Assembly (NCBI RefSeq): GCF_019711515.1
Contig: NZ_JAIGNO010000009.1
Coordinates: 1 to 64,000, forward strand
DNA length: 64,000 nucleotides
Direction: 5' to 3'
Source of the DNA: Qipengyuania qiaonensis
GTDB lineage: Bacteria; Pseudomonadota; Alphaproteobacteria; Sphingomonadales; Sphingomonadaceae
How positions within the stretch are numbered: position 1 is the stretch's first letter; every line of letters starts with the position of its first letter. Shown piece by piece: positions 47,759-55,829 of the stretch. Below the pieces are notes generated by a model. That model had not been told where the DNA came from and did not search any database. It saw nothing but the letters and a program-made list of their open reading frames with translations. The position numbers and the translations under genes are program-made.

Positions 47759-49102
47759 ATGCCTGATGCGCTAAGACAATTTCGCTATCTTGCCGTTCCG
47801 ATCGCTGCCGTCGCCCTTCTCACTGGCGTCGAGTGGTTGGCGAATGAGAAGACCGAAGCGCGGCTTAGTGCGGCCGATTGGCACCGTTCCGGATTCGGAC
47901 CTGCTTCCTATAGCGCGGCGATCGCGCGGTCCGAGGCCGACATCGCGCTGGGAGGAGAGCGCGTGCGAAAGGGACGGGATCAATGGCTTCGCCACGAAAG
48001 CCTCGCGCGGGCATATCTGCTGCGCTCGCACCTGAGCTACACATATGACGAGCTTGCGGCTGCGGGCGAGGCATTGTCGGAGGCGAAACGCTTGGCACCT
48101 GCCGGCTCCGGTCCAGTGTTGTCCGATGCCGTCTTTGCCCAGATGTCCCACCAGCTCGGACGTGCCGAAGCATCTTTGAGGGTGATGGACGGATGGGCGG
48201 TAAAAAGCGAGCCTACGGAACTCGCCGAGAGTGCGAGCCTGAAAGGCGACATTGCATTCTACCGTGGGGATATGAGCCTCGCGCGTACTCGCTACGAAGA
48301 GGCCGGCCGCTACGGTCCTAGTGCAGGTGTCGCCTATCGGTTGGCGATACTCTCCAAATCACGCGGTGATTTCGATGCCGCGATCCAACATTTTGCCGAT
48401 GCCAATCCGGACCCGCAAGCAACGACACCCTTCGCCAACGCCAACACCGCTATGCAGATCGGAGGCGTAAACCTCGCTCGAGGCGAGTACGAGTCTGCGA
48501 GAGAATGGTTCGAAAAGGCCGATCGTTTGTTCCCCGGTTTCTGGTTGATTGAAGCCCATCTGGCGCAGGCTCAGGCTTTGGAAGGCAATCTGGATGGTGC
48601 AATCGCGCAAATGAGAGATGTAGCGCTACGCGCTCCGTCGGCTGAAGTGCTTGACGCGTTGGCCATGCTTTTGCGGGCGAACGGGCAAGCCAAGGAAAGC
48701 CAATTGTGGGCCGCCAAGGCAGCAGCGATATGGAATGAGCGTCTCGCTCAACTTCCCGAAGCGACGTACGGACATGCGGTCGAGCACGAGCTTGTTTTCG
48801 GTTCACCAGACAAAGCTCTCGATCTTGCGCGCCGCAATCTGGCTGCTCGACCTTATGGAGAATCTCGCATCCTGCTTGCATCAGCCCTGCTCTCCAACGG
48901 GGAAATGAACGAGGCACTGGATCAACTGGCTTTGGCCGAAAAGTCGGGATGGCGGAGCGCTCCGCTCTATGCGCTTCGTGCACAAGCGTTCGAACTGTTG
49001 GGAAGGGAAGCAGAGGCAGCAATGGCACGAGATGAGGCAGAGACGCTGAACCCGCACATCTTCAAACGGGAAACTTCTCTGATCTGGCTGTCGCACGGAT
49101 GA
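47759..49102 (+). CDS. Membrane-anchored TPR repeat protein
   Basis: The protein is about 447 aa. An N-terminal hydrophobic anchor (residues 7-25, YLAVPIAAVALLTGVEWLA) precedes at least eight TPR-like helix pairs, e.g. AYLLRSHLSYTYDELAAAGE, ESASLKGDIAFYRGDMSLAR, ANTAMQIGGVNLARGEYESA, and LASALLSNGEMNEALDQL. It would be a periplasm-facing scaffold. A TTG lies ten codons upstream; ATG 47759 is preferred. The stop overlaps the HupE start (ATGA). Its company with DUF4331 and HupE genes suggests it organises that envelope system. Confidence 0.85.
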   Translation: MPDALRQFRYLAVPIAAVALLTGVEWLANEKTEARLSAADWHRSGFGPASYSAAIARSEADIALGGERVRKGRDQWLRHESLARAYLLRSHLSYTYDELAAAGEALSEAKRLAPAGSGPVLSDAVFAQMSHQLGRAEASLRVMDGWAVKSEPTELAESASLKGDIAFYRGDMSLARTRYEEAGRYGPSAGVAYRLAILSKSRGDFDAAIQHFADANPDPQATTPFANANTAMQIGGVNLARGEYESAREWFEKADRLFPGFWLIEAHLAQAQALEGNLDGAIAQMRDVALRAPSAEVLDALAMLLRANGQAKESQLWAAKAAAIWNERLAQLPEATYGHAVEHELVFGSPDKALDLARRNLAARPYGESRILLASALLSNGEMNEALDQLALAEKSGWRSAPLYALRAQAFELLGREAEAAMARDEAETLNPHIFKRETSLIWLSHG

Positions 49103-50361
49103 TTGAAAAAGTGCGCTCGTTCTTGCAGTTCATCTTGCTTGCGGCGCTGGCCATTATAGCGGCACCGCTCGCCGCGCACTCCACTCCCAATTCGGAGGTC
49201 CGGTTGAGCGTGTTAGATGAAACAGTGATTGCAGACATTATCGTGCCGCGTGGCGAATATGCCTTTGGCACCGGCAATCCGGTTGATAGCAGCGACCACT
49301 CTCTTCGCGCGGCGCGCGAATACCTCCTCAATCATATCGATGTCGCGACCCCAAGCGGGCAGCGATGGCAGGTGTCCATCAGCAGTGTCGAGTTCGTCCA
49401 AATCGATGGCCCGCCCGATTTGCACGCCGTTGCAGAGTTGGTGCCTCCGGGCGGGGCGTCTCCGCTTGATCTTACGATGGAATGGCGGGTGCTGATCGAT
49501 ACGTTGCCCGGACATTTTGCGCTTTTTCTCCTCGATGATGGTCCGGGCGGCGGCGAACGGACAATCATCGGGGCTGTGCGGAATGGCAGTCCTCCGCTGA
49601 ATATCACGCTCGCCCGTGAGGGCGCGCTCGAGCCCCTTACCAGCGCAATCGGGCTTGGCGCACATCATATAATCGAGGGATACGACCACCTGCTGTTCCT
49701 TCTGGTGCTGCTACTACCCGCTCCGCTCGTCGCCCGGTCCGGACGCTGGGCAGGGCATCGCCCGACAGGCGCGACGCTTATCAAGCTCGCCAAGATTGTT
49801 ACGGCTTTCACAATTGGTCACAGCCTCACGCTGATCGCAGCAACCGTATGGCAATGGTCGCTGCCGACCGCCCCTGTCGAAATTGCAATTGCCGTATCGG
49901 TTCTCATCTCCGCGATGCATGCCGTGCGCCCACTTCTGCCCGGTAAGGAACCGCTCGTCGCGCTTATCTTCGGGCTGGTTCATGGGCTTGCCTTTGCAAC
50001 ACTTGTTCAAGAAGCGCATGCTGGAATGGTAAGCGGCGCGCTGACACTGTTGGGGTTCAATCTCGGTATCGAACTCGTTCAATTGGCCATCGTTGCTGCC
50101 GTTGTTCCGTCATTGCTAGTCCTGTCTCGTCACTCCTTTTACAATGGATTGCGTCAGGCGCTGGCCTATCTCAGTGCTGCGGCAGCAATGGCTTGGATTG
50201 TCAATCGCACGACAGGACAAGCAGAAGGTGTCGTAGCGTCAATGGAAACGGCGATGAGTCATATGGCGTGGCTGATACCTGTCGCAGCCTTGCTCGCGCT
50301 CGGCCTAATCGCTCAGAGCCTTATCCGCGATGGCTATGGCGCGAGGAGCGTCCGCACATGA
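49099..50361 (+). CDS. HupE/UreJ-family membrane protein
   Basis: The protein is 420 aa. It has a signal peptide (residues 1-26), a periplasmic N-terminal domain (about 30-195), and then 6-7 membrane helices of the HupE/UreJ_2 fold. The hallmark is GLGAHHIIEGYDHLLFLLVL (about 190), followed by FTIGHSLTLI and ISAMHAVRPLLPGKEPL, FGLVHGLAFATLVQEA, with a His in each of several helices. Family members are linked to nickel or cobalt transport, but this two-domain type is uncharacterised. It is coupled by ATGA to both neighbours. Confidence 0.9.
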   Translation: MIEKVRSFLQFILLAALAIIAAPLAAHSTPNSEVRLSVLDETVIADIIVPRGEYAFGTGNPVDSSDHSLRAAREYLLNHIDVATPSGQRWQVSISSVEFVQIDGPPDLHAVAELVPPGGASPLDLTMEWRVLIDTLPGHFALFLLDDGPGGGERTIIGAVRNGSPPLNITLAREGALEPLTSAIGLGAHHIIEGYDHLLFLLVLLLPAPLVARSGRWAGHRPTGATLIKLAKIVTAFTIGHSLTLIAATVWQWSLPTAPVEIAIAVSVLISAMHAVRPLLPGKEPLVALIFGLVHGLAFATLVQEAHAGMVSGALTLLGFNLGIELVQLAIVAAVVPSLLVLSRHSFYNGLRQALAYLSAAAAMAWIVNRTTGQAEGVVASMETAMSHMAWLIPVAALLALGLIAQSLIRDGYGARSVRT

Positions 50362-50732
50362 TCCACCACCAGAACTTGCACCGCCTGGCCCCGACAAGTT
50401 ATTGCCCGAACTGTGGATGCAATTTGCTCCAGTTCGAAGAATTCACTTACGGCAACATTGCCATAGACAGGCGCGGCGATCTTCTTTTCGAAGGTTGCCC
50501 GCTCCAGTTACCACGAAGCCAGCACGTCATGGTAGAAGCTCTGGTGAAAGCCCAGGGCCGGGGACTGACGCGATCTGTTCTGGCAACCATCGCTGGAGGC
50601 GAAATCTACGACCAGACCGTCTCCAAATATATCGAGCGCGTGCGATCGAGTTTTCGCGACATCAAACCGGAGTTCGACCAGATCAGTTCGATGCGGGGTT
50701 TCGGGGCATATCGCTGGAACTATCAGCGGTAA
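50358..50732 (+). CDS. Small winged-helix regulator with N-terminal zinc-ribbon-like motif, no receiver
   Basis: The protein is 124 aa. The N-terminus SYCPNCGCNLLQFEEF carries a CxxCxC cluster like a zinc ribbon. Residues 40-122 form an OmpR/PhoB-type winged helix: IAIDRRGDLLFEGCPLQLPR, LTRSVLATIAGGEIYDQTVS, KYIERVRSSFRDIKPEFDQI and RGFGAYRWNY. There is no response-regulator receiver domain, so it may sense metal directly. ATG 50358 has GAGGAG 9 nt before it and overlaps the HupE stop, so it is made with the operon. Possibly it regulates it. Confidence 0.78.
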   Translation: MIHHQNLHRLAPTSYCPNCGCNLLQFEEFTYGNIAIDRRGDLLFEGCPLQLPRSQHVMVEALVKAQGRGLTRSVLATIAGGEIYDQTVSKYIERVRSSFRDIKPEFDQISSMRGFGAYRWNYQR

Positions 50733-50786
50733 GCTCTCCAAACGACACGCCAGCGATCGTGAGGCCTAAGCTGCCCGTGGGATCGA

Positions 50787-52871
50787 CTAGAACCGATAGC
50801 GCAGGCTGAAACGAAATTGTCTCGGTTCGACCGGATGGAAATGCCGGTCCGCGACCGGGGTGTTCTCGCTGGCAAGCTGCGATTCATAGAAATAGGTGAT
50901 ATCGGCGTCGTTCGCATCGAATAGGTTGAAAACTTCGATCCCGGCCCGCAGGCTCCCCAGACTATAGAACGCGCCCAGATTGACCAAAGTCGTTGGGTCG
51001 GAGGTGACTGATCCGTCCTCGATCAGCGGCGCTTCCCCGAAGTGGCGCAGGCGCATCGTCAGGTCGAGTCCTCTCATGGGCGCTGCGGAAATCCCTGCCG
51101 ACAGTACGTCAGCCACCGCACCCGGAATCTCGGTCAGTCCGGGGGCAACATCTCGAAACTCGGCGTCCGTATAGGCATAGGCGGCGTCGAGTGTCAGCCA
51201 CGTGGCGGGTCGCCAGAAGGCTGTGGCTTCTACCCCATAGCGCCGGGTCGCGTCGTTCGGCTCGGTCGTTCCCGCATCGCCGACGAAGACAAGTTCGGAA
51301 TCGAGGCCGAGATAGAAACCGACCAGCGAGGCGGTGAAATTCGGCCTCTCGAACCGTGCACCCAATTCCGCCCCGCGCGCACGCACGAATACCGGCACCC
51401 GGTCGGCCGGATCGCCGCTCGCAGGATCGATCGAGATCGTGGCTCCGCGCACGTCGTTCGAATGAAAAGATTCGCCGTAATTGGCATAGAGTTCGAGGCT
51501 GTCGACAGGGCGCCAGGCGAGTGCGGCTTTGGGGGAGAGCAGCGTATCCGAGCCACTGCCTGAATTAGCCGATAGATCAGCGTTGACGTCATAGCTCATC
51601 AAATCGCCCCGCACTCCCAGGTAAGCCCGGAACCGCTCGGTTAGATCGAACTCACCTTCCAGATAAAGCGCGCCACTGAACTCGTCGACCTGATCGCGGC
51701 GTATAGTGTTCGTCGGAACGGCACCAACGCTTTCGAACAGCCCGACATTCTCGATCGCGTCGTAACGCAGATCGCCACCTATCGTCAGTTTCATAGGCAA
51801 AGGCGCAGCGGTAACTGTGAAGGTCTTGCTCGCTGAACCGCCAAACACGTAGCGCCGATCCTGCTGCTGGAACTCATCTCCATCCACGGGATCGTCCAGA
51901 AAGTACGTGAAATTGGAGGTCAGCACCAGATCGTAATAGGTCGCAAAAGCATTGAACTCGGCCCCTCCGAGCGAACCGTTGGCGACGAGACCGAAGCGGG
52001 TCGTTTCTCCGCCGAGATCGTCGTCGATGAAGCCGAATCTGTCGATCAGTCCGCTTTCCACGGCGCGTTCTGGAATCTGGTCGGTCGAATCCCAGCGCGC
52101 GTGATAGCCGTTTAGCTGGACCGAAAAGCGATCGTCTCCCAAATCTCGGTTATATTTCAGGAGTGCGTTGTACTTCTCGAGGTTTTCGTCCCGGACCCAT
52201 GGGCCATTCGAGAATGTACCATCGAACGCGAGCAGCAGATTCCCTTCTGCCAGTGGAGTACTGCCTGCCGCCGTGCCTCGATAGTAGCCGAACTCGCCCA
52301 GCGTAACCTGGGCGAAGGGCCGCAGCGTATCGTATGTCTTGAAGGCCACTGTTCCCGCGCCCGAGAAGTCACCGACATCGGCAAAATAAGGGCCTTTGCG
52401 ATAGTCGATGCGCTCGATCGTCTCGGGAATGACAAAGTTGAAATCGAGATAACCTTGGCCGTGGCCGTGGGTGCGCATGTTGATCGGGACGCCATCCACG
52501 AAGCCTGCAAAGTCTGTACCGTGATCGAGATTGAAGCCGCGCAGGAAGTACTGGTTCGCCTTTCCTGTTCCCGAATGCTGTGTTGCTATAACGCCCGGAA
52601 CATTCTCTACCAACTCACCCGTGCGACTGATGGGCAGCGTTTCGAAATCGGCATAACCCACGGTGCCCTGCGAGCCGGAAACGGCAATACCGATCTGTTC
52701 CAATGCACGCCCGTATACAACTATGACATCGGTTTCGGGTTGTGACACGTCGCTTGGGTCATCTTCGTCAGACCCGATGCGCTGTTCATCGGCTGATGCT
52801 GCTATGGCCGTCACTGGTTGGCACAGACAATAGAAAATCAACCCAGTCTGAATGATCGTAGCCTGTCTCAA
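50787..52871 (-). CDS. TonB-dependent receptor (CirA/FecA-like)
   Basis: The protein is about 694 aa. A signal peptide (IIQTGLIFYCLCQPVTAIA) is followed by a plug with TGELVENVPGVIATQHSGTG, QYFLRGFNLDHGTDFAGFVD and GHGQGYLDFNFVIPETIERI. The barrel ends in FRFSLRYRF. Outer-membrane active transport is clear; the substrate is not, but His-rich plug loops (THGHGQG, DRHFHPVEP) hint at a metal complex. TTG 52871 is preferred, with GGGAGG 5 nt before it; GTG 52877 is an alternative. It converges on the DUF4331/HupE operon and could be its outer-membrane partner. Confidence 0.9.
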   Translation of the reverse strand: MRQATIIQTGLIFYCLCQPVTAIAASADEQRIGSDEDDPSDVSQPETDVIVVYGRALEQIGIAVSGSQGTVGYADFETLPISRTGELVENVPGVIATQHSGTGKANQYFLRGFNLDHGTDFAGFVDGVPINMRTHGHGQGYLDFNFVIPETIERIDYRKGPYFADVGDFSGAGTVAFKTYDTLRPFAQVTLGEFGYYRGTAAGSTPLAEGNLLLAFDGTFSNGPWVRDENLEKYNALLKYNRDLGDDRFSVQLNGYHARWDSTDQIPERAVESGLIDRFGFIDDDLGGETTRFGLVANGSLGGAEFNAFATYYDLVLTSNFTYFLDDPVDGDEFQQQDRRYVFGGSASKTFTVTAAPLPMKLTIGGDLRYDAIENVGLFESVGAVPTNTIRRDQVDEFSGALYLEGEFDLTERFRAYLGVRGDLMSYDVNADLSANSGSGSDTLLSPKAALAWRPVDSLELYANYGESFHSNDVRGATISIDPASGDPADRVPVFVRARGAELGARFERPNFTASLVGFYLGLDSELVFVGDAGTTEPNDATRRYGVEATAFWRPATWLTLDAAYAYTDAEFRDVAPGLTEIPGAVADVLSAGISAAPMRGLDLTMRLRHFGEAPLIEDGSVTSDPTTLVNLGAFYSLGSLRAGIEVFNLFDANDADITYFYESQLASENTPVADRHFHPVEPRQFRFSLRYRF

Positions 52872-53147
52872 ATCCACCTCCCGAAACCTTCCCTACACAA
52901 TGGGTACGAAGGTTCGGGCAATTCGATGCACGTCCAATTTGTCTCAAAATCGCATGGCTGTAGCGATCGGTACCTCTCGATATCGGTACTGGCTGCGTAA
53001 GGGTATTGATGCTGTTTAAGGGTCATCAGCCACTGGCCAGCATCTAAATGGAGTTATCCGTCAGCTATGCGCCCTCATGTCGGTCATTCCGAGTTTATCG
53101 AGATGTGCTGAAAAGATGCCAAATGTCCTGACGACGGACACTTAGCG
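52872..53147. other. Intergenic region, promoter of the TonB receptor and decay boundary
   Basis: About 275 bp between the receptor start and the truncated hydrolase frame. Nothing coding was seen. The 5' truncation of the hydrolase lies near 53130-53148, but no direct repeats or inverted insertion-sequence ends were found there. Confidence 0.4.
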
Positions 53148-53687
53148 GTGGTGAATGCCGGGATATCGGGCAATCGCCTGCTCTCGCTAGGCATGGGGCA
53201 GCCGGTGCTCGAACGGGTCGTGAGCGAGGTCTTTGCGCTCCCGAGGGCGGACACGGTGGTGGTCCTGATCGGGACCAACGACATCGCTTGGCCCGGCACG
53301 CCCTTCCGGCCCGACGAGTCTATGGTTACGCTGGCAGCGCTGCAGTACGGGATCCGCAGCCTGATCGCACAGGCGGACCTTCATGGCACCCGGATGATCC
53401 TCTCCACCATCGCCCCCTTCGGCGATGCGCTGCCCGGCACGCCGATGGAGGGCAATTACTGGACGGCCGAAAAGGACGCGCTGCGTCGCGCGTTCAACGA
53501 CTGGCTGCGCGCCCATCACGGACCGGCAACCGTGTTCGATCTCGATCGCCTGCTCGCCGACCCGGCCGATCCTGTGCGGCTTCTGCCCGCCTACGACAGC
53601 GGCGACCGGCTGCATCCAGGCGCGCAGGGAAACCGTGCGATCGCCGATGCGTTGGTGACACTCATCCAGTCAGGAGACAGACATTGA
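53148..53687 (+). pseudogene. 5'-truncated SGNH/GDSL hydrolase remnant
   Basis: The open frame covers 179 codons, starting from GTG at 53148. It retains SGNH block II (VVNAGISGNRLLSLG), block III (VLIGTNDIAWPG) and block V (SGDRLHPGAQGNRAIADAL with catalytic Asp-His). Block I, the GDS motif with the nucleophile serine that should lie about 30-40 residues earlier, is missing, and reading upstream meets stop TGA at 53109. The protein cannot be an active SGNH hydrolase as it stands. Its end overlaps the SDR start (TTGA), so the two were once coexpressed. Confidence 0.8.
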
Positions 53688-54460
53688 AACTCGATCTATC
53701 CGGCCGTTCGACCCTCGTGACCGGCTCCACCGCCGGGATCGGCTTTGCGGCCGCCAAGGCGCTGGCCGAATGCGGCGCGCGCGTTTTCGTCAACGGGCGC
53801 GATGAAGCGCGCACCGCCGAGGCCGCCGGACTAATAGCAGCGCGCGCGCAGCCCGTGGCCGGCGATGTCGGCACGGCGGACGGGTGCAAGGCGATCCACG
53901 CCGCCACTGGGCCGGTCGACATCCTCGTCAACAATGCCGGAATTTTCGAGCCGGTCGATTTCTTCGATACCGACGACGAGACGTGGGATCGCCACTGGCA
54001 GGTCAACGTGATGAGCGCGGTACGGCTGTCGCGCGCCTACGCACCGGCTATGGTGGAGAAGGGCTGGGGCCGGATCGTGATGCTGGGCTCCGAAAGCGCG
54101 TTCAACATTCCGGCCGAGATGATCCATTACGGCGTGAGCAAAACCGCCGACGTCGCCTTCGCGCGCGGTCTCGCGAAACGGCTCGCGAGGACCGGGGTGA
54201 CGGTCAACTCGGTCCTGCCGGGGCCGACCCTGTCCGAAGGGCTTGAAGACATGCTCGCCGACCGGGCAGCGCAGAGCGACAAACCACTGGAGGAGGTTGC
54301 CGCCGACTTCGTGATGGAGAACCGCCCGACCTCGATCATCCGGCGTGCGTCAAGCGTGGAGGAGGTGGCCAACATGATCGCCTACGCCGCATCGCCGCTG
54401 TCCAGCGCCACCACCGGCGCATCCCTGCGCGTCGATGGCGGCGTGGTGGACGCCCTCTAG
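53684..54460 (+). CDS. Short-chain dehydrogenase/reductase (SDR)
   Basis: The protein is 258 aa. It has the classical SDR marks: cofactor loop TGSTAGIGFAAAKALAECGA (about 13), GDVGTADG, VDILVNNAGIFEP (about 80), catalytic Ser in LGSESAFN (about 132) and YGVSK (about 149-153), then the C-terminal GASLRVDGGVVDAL. It probably oxidises or reduces an alcohol/ketone with NAD(P)H. TTG 53684 has AGGAG 8 nt upstream and overlaps the hydrolase stop. It appears intact in a region of decay. Confidence 0.9.
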   Translation: MKLDLSGRSTLVTGSTAGIGFAAAKALAECGARVFVNGRDEARTAEAAGLIAARAQPVAGDVGTADGCKAIHAATGPVDILVNNAGIFEPVDFFDTDDETWDRHWQVNVMSAVRLSRAYAPAMVEKGWGRIVMLGSESAFNIPAEMIHYGVSKTADVAFARGLAKRLARTGVTVNSVLPGPTLSEGLEDMLADRAAQSDKPLEEVAADFVMENRPTSIIRRASSVEEVANMIAYAASPLSSATTGASLRVDGGVVDAL

Positions 54461-54472
54461 CCACGCACGCGC

Positions 54473-54842
54473 TCAGCCAGCGAGGATGGCCTGCGCGAGT
54501 TCCTCGGGATACGTCAGCGCGAACATGTGCGGCGCATCGAGGATGACAGTCATGTTTGCGGCAGTCGTCGCATCAGTTCTGGCGGGGCCGACCGGTCGGT
54601 GCCCCTGCCGCTGCGCCGAAGCCCCTAAGGTCAATCGCGACGACGCGGTGGTGCGGCGTGAGACGGGGAATGACGCGCGACCACATGCGCCAGTCCAACC
54701 CTAATTCATGCAGCAGGACCATCGGCGGTTTCTCGCCGCCGCTGTCGAACAGCGCGGTCGTGTGATCGCGCAATGGGAAGGGACGCGCGGTGACCAGGGT
54801 TTCCCCATGTTCGGCGGCGATCTCTTCGACAAGGCACGCCAT
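54473..54842 (-). pseudogene. Alpha/beta hydrolase with internal deletion and frameshift
   Basis: The N-terminal part (54573-54842) reads MVLLHELGLDWRMWSRVIPR and RVVAIDLRGFG, the start of an alpha/beta hydrolase, then loses homology and stops after about 89 codons. In another frame the 3' end (about 54473-54565) encodes VILDAPHMFALTYPEELAQA, the catalytic-His tail of the same family. The middle, including the GxSxG nucleophile elbow, is absent. A deletion with frameshift best explains this. It is convergent with the SDR. Confidence 0.78.
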
Positions 54843-55059
54843 CGTCAGCGCACGCGGCCAGATGCATCAGCATCGCGATGGCCTCTCAAGTTCGGCTATC
54901 CGGCATGCTTTTAATGCTGTGCCTGCTTCAATAGCTTATATGACCGAAGGAGAGACCTCCGCTTGCCCTATTCGTCGAGCATCATTGCGGCAGCCAAGAT
55001 TTGTTGCACCGAGTTTGCGACCCTCTTTCGCAGTATCTCGCTCCTGGCGGTGGAACGCC

Positions 55060-55692
55060 TCAATCGAGTGCATCGTCGCCGTGGATCGTCATGAGTGATT
55101 TAGCGAAGTCCTGTTCGCGACTCGCGCAAATGCCTAGGACATGAGCTTCGTCATATCCTTCCGCCACGACATAGGCATGACCCATACCCGAATCGATGTA
55201 AATTCCTTCGCCCTGATTCAAGGTTACGGGATCGTAGAACTCCGTGTGAACGACGATACTGCCATCGATAACGTGAATATATTCCTCGCCCGAGTGGCGG
55301 ACTAGGCTGCCAAATTCCTCTACCGTGCGAGCTCGAATCGTCGTCACGATCGGAATCATGCGCTTGTTCCGCAGTTCCGGGCACATGTAATAGTAATCGT
55401 AATTGTCGGTCGTTACACGCACTGCGCGATCGAGCCGACCGATACTGCGACGTGCGGTGACGGAACGTTCGCCGCGTTCTTCGGGCTCGGCAAACAGCTC
55501 TGACAGGCGGATCCCCAGTCGCTGGCTCAGCTGGAGCAGCTTGTCATAGGTCAGCGTGAGCCGATCGTGCTCCACCTTGGAAAGCGTGGACACAGGTATG
55601 CCGCTCTCTTCGCTCATCCGCCTTAGAGTCCACCCGTGGCGCTTGCGCAAGCCGCGCATGAGGCTTCCGAGGGTCTGATGTCGTTCCGTCAC
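55060..55692 (-). CDS. HTH-XRE/cupin transcriptional regulator
   Basis: The protein is 210 aa. The N-terminal HTH (residues 8-65) is of XRE/Cro type: LRKRHGWTLRRMSEESGIPV, STLSKVEHDRLTLTYDKLLQ. The C-terminal half is a cupin_2 domain (GEEYIHVIDGSIVVHTEFYD, GEGIYIDSGMGHAYVV), which usually senses a small metabolite. The gene is divergent from the serine hydrolase operon, and a dyad operator lies 37-64 bp beyond its start codon; the same operator recurs at 60194-60221. It is the best candidate regulator of the locus and of itself. Confidence 0.9.
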   Translation of the reverse strand: MTERHQTLGSLMRGLRKRHGWTLRRMSEESGIPVSTLSKVEHDRLTLTYDKLLQLSQRLGIRLSELFAEPEERGERSVTARRSIGRLDRAVRVTTDNYDYYYMCPELRNKRMIPIVTTIRARTVEEFGSLVRHSGEEYIHVIDGSIVVHTEFYDPVTLNQGEGIYIDSGMGHAYVVAEGYDEAHVLGICASREQDFAKSLMTIHGDDALD

Positions 55693-55717
55693 AAACGTAG
55701 CCCTTGCAGACCTGGAT

Positions 55718-55756
55718 TTGACAATTTTCTAATTAGGATCATTATGTCCTGATCAT
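55718..55756 (+). promoter_or_regulatory. Promoter P1 with dyad operator, upstream of serine hydrolase operon
   Basis: The -35 TTGACA is at 55718-55723; 17 nt downstream is the -10-like ATTATG at 55741-55746. Within the spacer and past the -10 lies an imperfect inverted repeat: CTAATTAGGA (55729-55738) and TCCTGATCAT (55747-55756) with 8 bp between. A second copy at 60183-60221 has identical spacing. Of 39 positions 26 agree. Binding of the HTH-cupin regulator here would block this promoter and the regulator's own start (inference). Confidence 0.75.
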
Positions 55757-55829
55757 GCCATTTGATGTTCGAGCAAGCTAGCGATGAACACGGATCGAAG
55801 CAATAAGCCGCAGGGGCGGGGGACAAGTA

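Noticed and set aside
54955-55086. Short rightward frame starting TTG after GGAGAG near the regulator stop
   Set aside because: About 40 codons, no similarity, composition not coding-like; cannot be supported.
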